The notes beneath the pieces were generated by a model. The model saw only the letters and a program-made list of their open reading frames with translations. It was not told the DNA's origin and ran no database searches. From positions 372,001-436,000 of the forward strand of contig JAESUZ010004520.1 of NCBI GenBank assembly GCA_017311185.1: a stretch of DNA of 64,000 bases, in the 5' to 3' direction. Both the position numbers and the translations under genes were made by a program. Positions 10,870-22,678 of this stretch are shown here, one piece after another (within the stretch, counting starts at the first letter, position 1; each line of letters starts with the position of its first letter). Source of the DNA: Proteles cristata cristata. Taxonomy: Eukaryota; Chordata; Mammalia; Carnivora; Hyaenidae.

Positions 10870-11045
10870 GTTCTGCTGCTTATGCAATTTGTAACCTTGA
10901 GCAAATTATTTCATATCTCTCTCCCCCATTTTCTTCATCTTTAAAATGCAGAAAACAGTATCTTCCTAGGGTTGTTACCGGCATATCATGAGATAACATA
11001 GGTAAACCAAACCTTCAAACACTGTTAAGATAATCTGACAGGCAA
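10870..11045 (+). repeat. MIR SINE fragment
   Basis: Sense-strand MIR order: TTGTAACCTTGAGCAAATTA, CCATTTTCTTCATCTTTAAA, ATGCAGAAAACAGTATCTTC, CTAGGGTTGTTACCGGC, ATGAGATAACATAGG. Matches 'gaccttgggcaag', 'tcagtttcctcatctgtaaaatg' and 'agggttgttgtgagga'. Confidence 0.75.
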
Positions 11046-12720
11046 AAGGCATCTAAGAATTAAAACATACAGTCTGTCTTCCAGGCCTTAAATCTAGATC
11101 CACTTATATAAATTGAAACATGCCTACTCATTCAAGGTTATCTTTCTATCCATCATATATGTTACCTTACTTACCAAGAGAAAGGTCTGCTGGCTGGCCT
11201 GTTCTGCACAGAGTACAATGTAACATTGTAGAAATATTTATTCTCCCCTAAATGGGAACTTTTAGCATGAACTAGCTATTAGACATGGTAGAAGATTAAT
11301 GCCTTTTTGCTTTGCATTCTGGACCGGGTTTTAAAATGTTCCCTCTTCTCTTTTGTCCACTTTCTGGAGTCTTTCTGTAAATCAAAACACAAAAACCTTG
11401 AATCAGGATCTCAAAGTTGCAATTCCATCTTTTCAGTAACTTGTTATATAATTTTGGTAATTCATCTCTTTATGATTCCCTTTCTCATTCTAGAAGAGAA
11501 AATAATAACTGTCACCCGCCTTCATTCTTACCGATGTTGTAAAGAATTAATTATTAATGACTACAAAGCACTTCCCAAACAGAAAGCAAAAGATGTTCTT
11601 TAAAATAAGTCTTCTTCATAAAATAAGTTATACTGCCTATTTGTATTTGGTAGAGATGTTCATTTATTTATAATTCATTTTAAAGAAAATAAAATATTTT
11701 ACTTGGGAAAAATAAATACTATCACCAAAGAAATAGTTAAAAGCTTCCGGCTAGAGAGTTTTCATTTTTATCCCTTTGTGTATAGACTATATGCAACAGT
11801 CCATACTTTCATTTAGTGATTTTCATAACATTGACACATAAATAAAAGGAGTTAGAACTCATATCTTGTGCGTATTTGACAAGCTCTAACAGAATTGTTT
11901 GCAAAATTTTATTGAAATCCCTGCTTTCATTTATCTTTGTTAGCACAAGCCTCAGAAATCAGTGGTATGGAATTCTTGTATAATTTAGCTCTAAGAGAAT
12001 TAAGTGTGCAGGTGTTCAGAGAATAGCCTATTTTTCTAAGTAAATAAAATCTTTGGGAAGAAAATATATTATTTTTATTAGCTTATGAAAGAATATCAAT
12101 TGGTTTGATTCATTTCTAAAAGAACAAACAAAAAATATATTGCCAAGTAGGAGATGAAAAACCAAGAAACAAAAATGCAATTAGTTGCGAGTAATCTCAT
12201 GAACTTGAAATAGTATAACAAAGTGAAATTGCTTGAACGGCTACAACAAAGAGTGTTAGAGCTGCAATGCTTCTTAAGATTGCTATATTATACAAGGGCA
12301 TATGCACATTTAAGCTGTATTTCAAAAATTTTGATCTCTGAGCACTTTTCTCCTTGCCGTGCACTATCCAAAATTCATCACACACACATTCGCACTCTAG
12401 AGGGTGGAGGGAAACTTAGGAAAGATAGTCCTTGTAAAAACTTCAAATGTTTTTCTTTCCTCTCCACTTTGTAGGCTGGGCCTCATGTAAACTTTCCTAG
12501 ATAAATGAGTTTCAAGTGCATTTTGAAAGGTCTGTACAAAAGAAATTTAGTACTTTCCATTTTAATGGCTTGCAGTCCTGATGGAAGTTCTTTCTCTTAG
12601 CCAACCTAAATGCTTTATACAACATTTCAAGCTCACTTATTCTTGTTCTGCCCTCGGTGGCATTGGAGTACCGATCAGCACCTTCTATGTAATAATCCTT
12701 CATGTAATTGAAATCCAACT
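11046..12720. other. AT-rich non-coding stretch, nothing assigned
   Basis: Unique-looking sequence with no long ORF, RNA gene or repeat family that I recognise. Confidence 0.5.
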
Positions 12721-12724
12721 TGTT

Positions 12725-12960
12725 TCCCCAGCCTATTTTCCAACTTAAATAATATTAGTTCCCTTAACCTTTCCTCTGAGATTCTATTTTCCAAGCTATT
12801 AATCATGTTTATTGCTTGTCCTTAAACCTTCTTCAAGTTTTCCAAGGTCTTTTTAACTTAGTGAGTCCAGGCTTGCACACGGCACTGTGATTATGCTACG
12901 AGAATTACTTCTCACATCGTATGCATTGTTCTTCTGTTTCTCTGTCCAGGGAGTTCAAAT
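12725..12960 (+). repeat. Possible L3/CR1-type LINE relic
   Basis: Diverged segment with the order CCTTAACCTTTCCTCTGAGA, AAGCTATTAATCATGTTTAT, TTGCTTGTCCTTAAACCTTC, TTCAAGTTTTCCAAGGTC. It resembles the CR1/L3 3' region 'cctttcctcataagacatg...ttaatcatcttcattgc'. Strand is given as read and is uncertain. Confidence 0.4.
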
Positions 12961-14355
12961 TGCTCATTCACCTTTGAAATGTGACTCTTAACACTGCTGT
13001 GCTCCTTGCTGTTGCCTTCCTATCACCAAATCCATCCTCTCCCGTATAATGATCAGAGTTTACCACTAAGTATCGTACTTTTGCCTTTGTTTAATTCTGA
13101 ACTATTTTTAATTCGCTATTTCTTGTTTAAAATGGGGTGCCTGCTCACCGCATCTAACTTGCTACTTGTTTGTGTGTTGAAATTATATGTGTTTGAGAGT
13201 TTAAGATACACATACAGTTTTATATCAAAAGAGGCATTATTAGATTTAAAGCAGGCTAATATTTCTTTATTGGCAGCTTTCAGCTTCTTGTGTCTTTCGG
13301 ATTTTATGGGTGATTCATTTTAAAATGAAATTTAAAACATGGGCACATATTTAAAACATGGGCACAATTCCTTGCATAGCTATAATGACCAAAATGCTTT
13401 TCACCTCCAATACCATCATTGCTACTTTCCACAAAATTATTTCCTACAAATTTCTTAGTTGTGTATTTAGACTTCCTCCGTTCCTACAATGGAACATATT
13501 TGGCTCCCATTAATACTTAGAGTCCTCAGCACGTTGATTCCAATCTTCCTTATATTCTTTTCTCCATTTTTTCCATATGAGAGCAATAGGAAATATAATT
13601 ACATTTCATTTCCCTCCTATAGGAATTCCTTCATGAAATTCTGTAGATATTTTTTTATCGTGCCTCACTTTCCAGTTTTTAGCCATTTTCATGTGCTGTA
13701 ATAAAATATACATGCATTAAACCAATATGCAGCAAATGATTTTTTCTCTATCAATATTTTTTAAAAGCTAAATAGACTATCCATGCATTTTACAAATTCA
13801 TCTACATAATCCAATGCATTATTTAAAATGAGCCATATATTGTTAAATTTTTCTATAGCTACCTAATTCTGAAACTAGTTTAAAACCCATTTGCTTGCAG
13901 AAAAAATGTTATCACCTTGTAAAAACAGAGGTATTAAAATAATGAGGTATGGTTCCTTCCTTGCCATGAACAAAAATCTACTGAGATTCTGTTTCCTTAA
14001 GCTTAGGTTCCATTTACCTTAAGAAGAAATAGATTAAAGATTTTATTGTTTATTCCTCACCTTTTTCTACTTATTTCGAATAGTACAAATATTTTGAAAT
14101 TTATGCAAACTAGAGATTCCTCTGAGTCCCCTTCCAATTCTGCTGAACATTACAATTCTTGCTTTGGTTCTAGATCATAAACTTAAAGATCCTATATTTA
14201 TGTGCCTGCTGTTTAGAGCATTTTGTCTTAGCTTGATTTCTAAGAATTTGTAAGCTATATGCAGTTTTTAAAACCTATGTCCAAATAGACTGAAATTGTA
14301 TGCCACATGTTCATTTAACTTTCCCAATAATTGTTGACATTGAGCACGTTAGCAT
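12961..14355. other. AT-rich non-coding stretch with one 19-bp tandem duplication
   Basis: No gene or identified repeat. An 18-bp unit, ATTTAAAACATGGGCACA, occurs at 13330-13347 and again at 13349-13366, giving a 19-bp period. Confidence 0.55.
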
Positions 14356-14359
14356 AATG

Positions 14360-14530
14360 TTTACATAGATCTCATGCGTACTCACAACAAGCCACAGTTA
14401 GGTACTACTATCATCATCCCTGTTTTACTAAAACACGAAGTGGTCCTGTTTCTGAACTCTTTATAAAGCTGACAAGTGGTGAAGCTGGGATTTCATTCTC
14501 CATAATGAAACACTAGAGCCCATGTGCCTT
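14360..14530 (-). repeat. MIR SINE fragment (reverse)
   Basis: Reverse MIR order: CTCACAACAAGCCACAGTTA, GGTACTACTATCATCATCCC, TGTTTTAC, GACAAGTGGTGAAGCTGGGA, TTTCATTCTC, CACTAGAGCCCATGTGCC. Confidence 0.8.
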
Positions 14531-14534
14531 TGAC

Positions 14535-15705
14535 GGAGCCACCCAGCAGGGCATAATTGATGTTTAAAATGCAATTGATATCACAAGGCATACCTAACTG
14601 ATCCATGATCAGCCACTCAATATGGGGTTTGTTAATTCTCTTTGGGGAGAAAATAAGCAAAAGTCTTGATGAGTGTTATTCTGCTGCAGTTATATGTTAG
14701 TTTTCTAAATGACTTATTGTATCATTAATTTACAAAATACAGCCACGTTTATTGTTTACATTCCTTTTTAAGGACACATTGGAAAAGTTTGACTGCTATT
14801 TAAAAATAAGATGAATCGACGTTACATTTCCAACTACATGTCATTTTTCAAGTAATATTGTAAAATTATGGCTTTTAAAGTAATGAAATGCACGTTATGC
14901 TCTAATTTTACTTATCAGAAACTTTAAAGGGGATCTCTTATGGTGAATATTTTTAATAAACCATTTCATAATTAAGAACTTCTGAGAATATTTTCATATT
15001 ATGTTATAGTCCCCAAACCACCTACTTTGCCTTTGCCGAGACTGAATTCCTTTACTTTCCATGCTGAATCTAAGACCAGGCTAAACCAGCCCTGGAACCA
15101 GTATTGTTGTTCTTACCCTTCATGTCCACATGAATTGTAAGTATGTATATGAAGGAAATGCATGACCTTTTTTAGTCAATCTTTTAATTTAGGTGATGAT
15201 TATAGGGATTACTTTGGGAGATGATGTGCATTGGCAACTCCATAGTGAAGCAAACAGAGGTAAATAATGTAATCACAGCAGCAGCTGGGTTTTGGGCATG
15301 CCAACAGTGAACTTAGAGCTTCCTAGGCAGCTGGGGCAGGTGTTAGTGATCTAAATGAGGTTGGCGGAATGACTTTTATTACTTTGCAATAGTTCTGGCA
15401 ACTAGACCTATGTTCCTGCCATTCCAGTCCTGGTTCCCACTTTATTTTCTGTGGTTTTCCAGCAGGTTTTTAAAAGTTTTATATCACCCCCAACAGCTTT
15501 ACTACACCTCTCTCTCCAGGCCAGATGAAGAAGTAATGCACAAAATTGTAGTACTTCATTTTGCAGTGTACTTTAGAAGCATAACCATAAGTTAAACATC
15601 CTGCCAGTAGCTCTTTTATTAATAAAGTGACCCCAGCCATAACTGCAAATACTACCCCGTTTTGTAATAAAAGGGATGTATTATCTTTTTCTCTAACACT
15701 AAATC
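14535..15705. other. No recognisable feature
   Basis: Unique-looking sequence. No ORF with family resemblance and no repeat I can name. Confidence 0.5.
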
Positions 15706-15707
15706 AA

Positions 15708-15870
15708 CAAAATTGATGGAATGCCTGCCATATATGAGACACTTTTATAATGACTATTTAGAAGTAGTTCCCCTGTCTTTAAGGAGCTTTAAGACAGTTG
15801 AGAAAGCAGGCTATAAGCTATGAAATAAAACTAACAATAGATGTTAGCAATTGGCCAGTGCCAAATTAAA
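15708..15870 (-). repeat. L2 LINE 3' end fragment (reverse)
   Basis: Reverse L2 3' end: GGAATGCCTGCCATATATGA, GACACTTTTATAATGAC, CTGTCTTTAAGGAGCTTTAA, GACAGTTGAGAAAGCAGGCT. Follows the order 'tgtgccaggcac...ccctcaaggagctcacagtctagt'. Confidence 0.6.
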
Positions 15871-16124
15871 GGTATAGATAAGAAATTCTATAGGATTTTC
15901 AAGGTGATAGAAGTATATAGAAAATTCACATAAATGGACTCTGTGGACCTGGTAAGGCATAAAGATAATGAGAATTTAGATAAAGTTAAAAGAGGTATAA
16001 ATATAGTGTAAAATTGGCATCCATTCCAGTTTATCTGTAGCAGATCACCTCTATTTGACAAGAATGGGAGATAACATAGAGAAAATAATAGAACATACAT
16101 AATTATGGTAACAATAATAATATT

Positions 16125-16360
16125 AAAATAGCCAAAATGTAGGTGCTTACTATGAGCTAAACACTATTGTGTTTTCTTTGTGCTAAATAGCATCTAGTTT
16201 AATTCTCAGAACAAAATCATATAGTATGATTTTTCTGAAACTTACGTATAAGGAAACTGAAGCTTTGGGAAAGTAAATACTTGTGCAAGGATACATTCCC
16301 TTAATGATAAAGCCGAGGTTTGAATGCATATCTCTTTGATGTAAAATCCTTTTTATTTAG
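16125..16360 (-). repeat. MIR SINE (reverse)
   Basis: Near-complete reverse MIR: GGTGCTTACTATGAGCTAAA, CACTATTG, TAATTCTCAGAACAAAATCA, AAGGAAACTGAAGCTTTGGG, AAAGTAAATACTTGTGCAAG, AAAGCCGAGGTTTGAATGCA. Confidence 0.75.
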
Positions 16361-16610
16361 CAAGAACTCTCTCTACTGGCAGAGGAACAACATAAGGCAT
16401 AGCAGCATGAGGGCGGAGCTAGGATAGGGGAAAATTCTTTAAGGGGATAAATAGGTTTGTAGATAGGCAGACAGAGATAGATCTCAGAGAGATATGTCAT
16501 CCCAGAGAGATATATCTGTTCTCAGACAGATATATCTTAGATGTATATTGCAGTAAGGAGAGACAAAAAAATCATTTCGAGTACCATGGACTCTCTCACC
16601 TCCTTTCTTT

Positions 16611-16815
16611 CTTTTTTAATGTTTTATTACTAAAAGAGGGGGGGGAGCATGAGCAGGGGAGAGTCAGAGAGAGGAGAAACAGAATCAGAACCAGGCTCCA
16701 GGCTCTGAACTAGCTGTCAGCACAGAGCCCGATGCACAGCTCGAACCCGCTAACCGTGAGATCATGACCTGAACAACAGTCGGAGGCTTAACTGACTGAA
16801 TCACCCAGGCGCCCC
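16611..16815 (-). mobile_element. CAN SINE with target-site duplication (reverse)
   Basis: Reverse copy from TTTTTTAATGTTTTATTACT through GAGCATGAGCAGGGGAGAGT to CACCCAGGCGCCCC. CTCTCTCACCTCCTTTCTTT at 16591-16610 is matched by CTCTCTCACCTTTCTTT after the element, differing by two bases. Confidence 0.95.
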
Positions 16816-16829
16816 TCTCTCACCTTTCT

Positions 16830-17275
16830 TTTGCCACACTCCCCTTGTTCTTTCCCAAATATGGGAGAGATCTTAGAACCACTGGGGCCCTCTGCCTAGG
16901 ATGTACATGTTGTTCTTTCTTCCTCTGGAAGGAAATGTGGCTTTCTCTCTTTCTCTTACAAGCTTTTACTCAAATGATACTTCTCATTGGGGCTTCTCTT
17001 GACAGTTCTGTTAAAATGCAAGAACTTCCTCCAGGTACTTCTGATCAACCTTATGTTACTTTGATTTTTCCATTTATTCCATAGCACTTTTAACTTTAAA
17101 AAATATTCTATAATTTAGTTATTTATTATGTATGTCACTCATTATCTCTCTCACACCTCTCCAAAATATGAACTCAACAAGGGCAAAAGATCTTCTGTTT
17201 TACTCATTGATATATGCAAAACCCTGTAAGAGACTCAAGTATGTATACTTGTTCAGTAAATGCTTTTTAAATGAA
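16830..17275 (+). repeat. L2 LINE 3' end fragment
   Basis: Sense L2 order: CAAGCTTTTACTCAAATGAT, AACTTCCTCCAGGTACTTCT, TTATTCCATAGCACTTTTAA, TAGTTATTTATTATGTATGT, AATATGAACTCAACAAGGGC, TTTTACTCATTGATATATGC, GTTCAGTAAATGCTTTTTAA. This follows 'cagctcaaatgtcacctcctccaggaagcc', 'tagcactt' and 'gagctccttgagggcag', through to 'caataaatg'. Confidence 0.75.
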
Positions 17276-17279
17276 TGAT

Positions 17280-17960
17280 TATATCTTTAAAAACTTATTA
17301 CTTAAATAACTAATACCCATCCTTAAAACTTTAGAAATATACAAAATATCATAAAACATTAAAATAACCATAATTTCACCAATGGTAAATATTATTACAG
17401 TTTCATGCATTCATATATTTTTATTACTAAAAAGCAGTTCTGAATCTATTCATTTTTAAAAATATTAGACATTAAAAATAATGTCATCAAGTTATTTTTG
17501 AGACATTTATTTGGAAGAATATTTAAAAATACGCATTTTAGTTATTCAAATATCAATAAGACTTTTGTTTTTCATAATTTAGACATATTTTATGATTGTA
17601 TAAGTCTTGAATTATGAATGTAGAATAGAATTAGAGATATGATCAGTAAGTTTTTGCACTGACAATAAAAGCAATGTTTAAAAATATTATCCAATGGTTT
17701 ATAATCTAAAATGTGATTTCAAGGTAAAAGTTTTCAGTGAGATGAGGCAAGGAAGATGAATGTAGAAATGATAAAACACTCTAAATGTCCAGACCAGTAA
17801 GCTACACAAATGAAAGCTTTTCAATATTTCCATATTCATTAACCTTTAATATAGCATCCATCACCTTGAGCAGTATTTATTATTTATACATCTCTGTGTC
17901 TTGTATATTATTTCTCTCTAAATCATTCTCCATATTGAAGGGAGTGAGGAGTGATATACC
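17280..17960. other. Very AT-rich stretch, nothing assigned
   Basis: Dominated by A/T runs and AATATT-like words. No feature seen. Confidence 0.5.
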
Positions 17961-17970
17961 TGATATATTT

Positions 17971-18199
17971 TTAAAAATTTTTTTAATGTTTTTTATTTAT
18001 TTCTGAGAGAGGGTGAGAGAGAGAGAGAGCATGGACAGCAGAGGGTCAGAGAGAGAGGAAGACACAGAATCTGAAGCAGGTGCCAGGCTCTGAACTAGCT
18101 GTCAGCACAGAGCCTGATGGGGGCTCAAACCCAGGAACTGTGAGATCATGACCTGAGCCGAAGTTGGACGCTTAACACACTGAGCCACCCAGGCACCCC
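17971..18199 (-). mobile_element. CAN SINE (reverse)
   Basis: TTTTTTAATGTTTTTTATTT tail side, GAGAGAGAGAGAGCATGGAC, then the head ending GCCACCCAGGCACCCC. A short GATATAT repeat at 17962 and 18200 flanks it. Confidence 0.95.
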
Positions 18200-18339
18200 G
18201 ATATATCTTAAAACCAAATACGTGACTTATATATATGAGCATTTATAATTTAAACTAAAAGCCTAAACTAAATAGTAATAAATATAAGAAATGGAATTTT
18301 ATGAAAAAATGGAAATATTACAAACGTTAGTGCTATGAG

Positions 18340-18480
18340 AAAGGTAGACGAGGCATGTCCATAGCATGAAACAGTGAGAAAATGCTTTAGATTTTATGAT
18401 CAGGTAAAGCCTCTCTGAGCAGGTGAAATTCTAGCTGAGAACTGAGGGATGAGAAGAAATCAGCTAAACAAAGTCTATGG
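18340..18480 (-). repeat. Possible L2 fragment (reverse)
   Basis: Resembles the reverse L2 segment 'ggaggagctgagactt...gaaggatgagtaggagttagcca': AAGCCTCTCTGAGCAGGTGA, GCTGAGAACTGAGGGATGAG. Confidence 0.5.
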
Positions 18481-18516
18481 AAGAGATTTCTAAGCCAACA
18501 CATTTTTTTTGTTGAT

Positions 18517-18543
18517 TTATAGATTTGTTACACAAATCTATAA
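18517..18543. repeat. Perfect hairpin: 12-bp arms, 3-nt loop
   Basis: TTATAGATTTGT at 18517-18528 and ACAAATCTATAA at 18532-18543 are exact reverse complements around the loop TAC. Confidence 0.9.
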
Positions 18544-18629
18544 TAAAGTTCACCCTGTTTTCTACTCCTTACATTTCCACATTTTATTTTCAACAAAGAT
18601 GAGTAATTGTATTAAAGGACATGTAAGTC

Positions 18630-19195
18630 ATGTTATTTTTCTGCCCTTAAAGTTTGGATGGCTTCCATCTCACTCAGAATAAAATCCGCTCTTCATCATG
18701 GCTCTTAAGACCCTCCATGATGTTGACTCTATTTCCCTTCCTATGAATCCCAGCTAACCAGTTTTCTTTTTAGCTACCTTGACTCCTTCTTATTTCCCAA
18801 ATAAGCCGAGCATGCTTTCCTTGACCACTGAATCACTGTCAATCCCTTAGCCTGCTTCATTTTTCTTCATAGAAATATCACCTCCTGGGGCACCTGGTGG
18901 CTCAGTTGGTTAAGCATCTGACCTCTGCTCAGGTAATAATTTCCCAGTTCATGAGTTCAAGCCCCATGTCAGCTCTGTGCTGGCAGCTTGGAGTCTCAAG
19001 TCTGCTTACGATTCTGTGTCTCCCTCTCTCTCTACCCCTCCCCTGCTCATTCTCTCTCTCTCAAAAATAAAAATAAACATTAAAACTTTTAAAAATGAAA
19101 TATCACCTCCTAACTCATAAAGTATGAATTTATTTTTATCTCCTCCCGTTAGAATTTAAACTTTAAGGGAAAAGGGTCTTTGTCCTTTGTGAATT
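18630..19195 (+). repeat. L2 LINE 3' end, split by a CAN SINE
   Basis: Good sense L2 match in two pieces around the SINE at 18887-19096. Left piece: AAGTTTGGATGGCTTCCATC, CACTCAGAATAAAATCCGCT, AAGACCCTCCATGATGTTGA, TCACTGTCAATCCC. Right piece: AAAGTATGAATTTATTTTTA, TAGAATTTAAACTTTAAGGG, AAAAGGGTCTTTGTCC. The L2 is therefore older than the SINE. Confidence 0.8.
18887..19096 (+). mobile_element. CAN SINE with 15-bp target-site duplication, inside L2
   Basis: Head GGGGCACCTGGTGGCTCAGT, TGACCTCTGCTCAGGTAATA, CT-rich block and AAAAATAAAAATAAACATTA tail. GAAATATCACCTCCT is exact at 18872-18886 and 19097-19111. Confidence 0.97.
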
Positions 19196-19378
19196 TGTAT
19201 CTGTTCCAATTTCCTATTCCTTTAAATAACCAACACCCTTTTATCTATTCCCCTAATCAAATATAAATAACTAATATTTCTTTTGCTTAAAGATAACTAT
19301 TTTTCATCACAGAGATGTATTTTTCCTCAACTGTGGCATTTTAATTTACTTCACCTCTCAAGAGGACATGATCTTTTT

Positions 19379-19601
19379 TTATTATTATTATTCTTTTAAT
19401 GTTTTATTTATTTCTAGGAGAGAGAGAGAGACAGCGTGAGCAGGGAGGGTCAGAGAGAGAGGGAGTCACAGACTGAAACAGGCTCCAGGCTCTGAGCTGG
19501 CCGTCAGCACAGAGCCCGCGGCTCGAACCCACGAACCGCGAGATCATGACCTAAGCGAAAGTTGGACGCTTAACCGACTAAGCCACCCAGGCGCCCCTAG
19601 G
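19379..19601 (-). mobile_element. Young CAN SINE with 16-bp target-site duplication
   Basis: Reverse copy of the young subfamily: ATTATTATTATTCTTTTAAT tail side, TTTATTTCTAGGAGAGAGAG, CAGCGTGAGCAGGGAGGGTC, head ending AGCCACCCAGGCGCCCC. AGGACATGATCTTTTT is at 19363-19378 and 19602-19617. Confidence 0.96.
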
Positions 19602-19619
19602 AGGACATGATCTTTTTAA

Positions 19620-21340
19620 TAATTTTGCTCTCTCTCCTCCCATCCACTAGGTTTTGTTTCTTTTTTCCATGACACCGGTAGAATATATTTTCTTCCTCCC
19701 TCTTAGCCTTCATATCCTAGTGTCTTTTTTTCTTTCCCAATCTTTCATATCTAATAGAAATTCTCTTAATCTGAACTCTTCTGGTTCAGCAGACTTTCCT
19801 TAATATTGATATTATATATTTTGAAAGAAACTTTATTCACTAAACACATACATGTATAGAGTATATATCAAGGTTCACTTCTTACCACTGTTCCTTCTGC
19901 TGTTAATCTTTCCCCATATTAAGGTCTCTCAGTTTCTTCATTATTTTGGATAAACCCTGTCCTCAAATAATTGAGTAGAAAGGTTTCTTGGTTTTTAAAT
20001 AGCCTCATATAATCTTTTTCCTCCTCCCATGACAGGTATGATATGGTTGGAATAAAGTCTTTTCCTCTCTTTTTGCAAATGAGAAATTCAATGTATGTTT
20101 AAAAAAATTTTTTAGCGGCCTCTTGAATTTGAGACCTATGTTTTCAATATCAATACAGATAACAACCTCTTATTTGGTGAAGGCTGAAAAGCTAATTAAT
20201 GGCTCTCTGCTGACTGTTTCCAGCGTTGGACGCCAACATATTCACTCCTGTTAAAGTTCTCTTTAGACTTAAGTACACAGAACTGAGCTCTTCCTGGGGT
20301 CTATTGGCCCAGCTCTCCCCCTGATTTCTCCTGATTTCTGCCCCCCACCAAGACTACTGAGGAAAGAGCACTTGGAAAATTTAGTAGAAGTAATGCTACT
20401 CCACATTGTTTACTAGTTTCAGCAGAATCCTGGCTAAGCAGATGCAAGTAAATTGTAGTTGGATTTGGAAAATAAGGAAGGTATACTTAGGTGTCCATAT
20501 TCCCAGAATCCTTCAGGAAGAAGCTATCTCTTGTTAACAGCAAGATGTTAAGATTAAACAAGATATGGCTTTTTTTTCTTCTCATAGAGATTTCCAAAGA
20601 AAACAATAAATTATAGTGTTTATATTGAGAATGTTTACTTTCAAATGATTTGATTATTAACTATGGAAATTATTTATTCCATAAAATAACCCTTTGTTGG
20701 AACAAGGAAAATGCTTAAAATTTGGTTCACAGACGTAGAACAAAACTAAACTTAATTGTTAAACATTGAGAAGGTACACTAATGTTATTATAAATCACAA
20801 TGACTCTTACAAGTGAACTTTTGAGCAAAGAAAGGTTAACCTAATTATTCTGTTCGGGCAAGATTTTTTTTTTATCTGAAAAGTAGGAGCTACGAAAGCT
20901 AAGAAAAATTCATGGATTTCAGAGAAGGGTGGTAGCATAAGAATAGATTTACAAAGATATACTTAAAAATCTGACCTAGATGATTAAAGAAAGATGAAGA
21001 CGCCTGAAATTATTTTAGCATCATTGAAACAAAAAGTCCTTTCTAACTATAAGATTTAAGCTCATGAAATTGCTTATATTCTGCCAGTTTTGACCTACAA
21101 AAATACCAATTTCATATGGTTCAGCTTAATATCGAACACATCCTTAGGGAAAGTTCTGCAGACACACTAAAATTTAATCACTTATGATAGAAGAAACACA
21201 CAACTAATATTATAAAGAGAATTATGCATTGTCATAGGAAGTTTTAAAAATGTGATAAGTATCAAGTTTCTCATGACACCTCTACCGTATAGTAATTTCT
21301 TAATTTTCATTAAACAGTCAGCTGGCTAGATTACTTGTTT
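19620..21340. other. Non-coding stretch, nothing assigned
   Basis: Mixed AT-rich sequence. A slightly GC-richer part at 20210-20360 shows no ORF or repeat I recognise. Confidence 0.5.
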
Positions 21341-21358
21341 AAAATATTTGTTCTTCTT

Positions 21359-21580
21359 GGGGCGCCTGGGTGGCTTAGTCGGTTAAGCGTCTGACTTTCG
21401 CTTAGGTCATGATCCCGCGGTTCGTGGGTTCGAGCTCTGCGTCGGGCCCTGTGCTGACTGCCAGCTCAGAGCCTGGAGCCTATTTCAGTCTGTGACTCCC
21501 TCTCTCTCTGACCCTCCCCTTCTCACGCTGTCTCTCTCTCTCCTAGAAATAAATGAAACATTAAAAAAAAAATTTTTTTT
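21359..21580 (+). mobile_element. Young CAN SINE with 17-bp target-site duplication
   Basis: Head GGGGCGCCTGGGTGGCTTAG, TTTCGCTTAGGTCATGATCC, CTGACTGCCAGCTCAGAGCC, CTCCTAGAAATAAATGAAAC and a tail of A then T. AAATATTTGTTCTTCTT is exact at 21342-21358 and 21581-21597. Confidence 0.97.
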
Positions 21581-21797
21581 AAATATTTGTTCTTCTTTTA
21601 AGAAAGGATATATGCATTCATGCTATCTTTTCATAACTCCTGAGCATTTAAGAATATATTTCTTATATTTTAGTAATTTAATGTGAGGAATATTGTTCTC
21701 ATCAAAAATATAGACATAATCTTTGTTTTGCTACTTCAGAGGCAAATTCCATGGACAAAATAACTCTCTACAGAATTATTTTTTTCCTTTTCTTTTT

Positions 21798-21846
<49 letters not shown>

Positions 21847-21860
21847 TTCTTCTTTTTTAA
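21798..21860. repeat. (TTTC)n microsatellite
   Basis: Run of TTTC units ending in TTC units and poly-T, directly in front of a SINE head. Confidence 0.95.
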
Positions 21861-22010
21861 TGGAGTGCCTGGGTGGCTCATGACCTTGTGGTCCATGTGT
21901 TCAAGTCCCATGATGGGCTCTGTGCTAACAGCTTAGAGCCTGGAGCCTGCTTTGGATTCTTTGCCTCCCTCTCTCTCTCTGCCCCTTCCCTGATCATGCT
22001 TCCCAGGTGA
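21861..22010 (+). mobile_element. CAN SINE with deleted A-box side and no tail
   Basis: Head GGAGTGCCTGGGTGGCTCAT jumps straight to GACCTTGTGGTCCATG, so about 30 bases of the tRNA-like head are missing. The linker and CT-rich block follow, but it stops before AATAAA. Flanking AGAATT words on both sides may be remnants of a duplication. Confidence 0.88.
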
Positions 22011-22365
22011 CCCTAGAATTCTTTTCTTAATCCATGTGGGTCAATACAGTCATTAGGATATATCTTAATCAGTATGCTCTGCCTTTATTTGTGTGTGTAT
22101 TGGAATTTTTTTTCTAAATTTTCAGGCATTCTGTTATATCAGAAACATTTTATTAAACTTTGAAAATTTTTTCCTGTACCATTTTTATCCTGTCTTCTTC
22201 AGAAATACTAATTATTTCTTCACTGATTCTTAGATTTCTTTCCTCCATAATGATTATCTTACTACTAGACCCCTTTAATTCTAATAGAAATCATTTACTG
22301 TGATTTTCTGTGATTTTTCTCAAGCTTTTCATTTACTACTTTCAAGAATATTTTTTACTGCATAA
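22011..22365. other. No recognisable feature
   Basis: T-rich sequence between two SINEs. Nothing assigned. Confidence 0.5.
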
Positions 22366-22382
22366 TATGTTATCTGGTGTTG

Positions 22383-22592
22383 GAGCATCTGTGTGGCTTA
22401 CACGATTAAGAATCCAACTCTTGATTTCAGCTGAGGTCTGATCTCATAGTTCATGAGTTCAAGCCCCACACAGGGCTCTGCACAGACATTGCAGGCTCTG
22501 CTTGGAATTCTCCATCTCCCTCTCTGTCTGTCCCTCCCCCCACTTGCTCTCACTCTCTCAAAATAAATAAACATTAAAAAATTTAAATATAT
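22383..22592 (+). mobile_element. Older CAN SINE subtype
   Basis: Head GAGCATCTGTGTGGCTTACA, CCAACTCTTGATTTCAGCTG, GGGCTCTGCACAGACATTGC linker and AAAATAAATAAACATTAAAA tail. The ACTCTTGATTTCAG version of the head marks an older subtype. ATATGTTATCTGGTGTTG and ATATGTTACCTAATGTTG flank it as a diverged duplication. Confidence 0.93.
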
Positions 22593-22678
22593 ATATATGT
22601 TACCTAATGTTGCTTGTAACAGAGGAAATTAATACTATTCAAATAATGTAAATATATATGTATTTAGAAACTGTGGAG

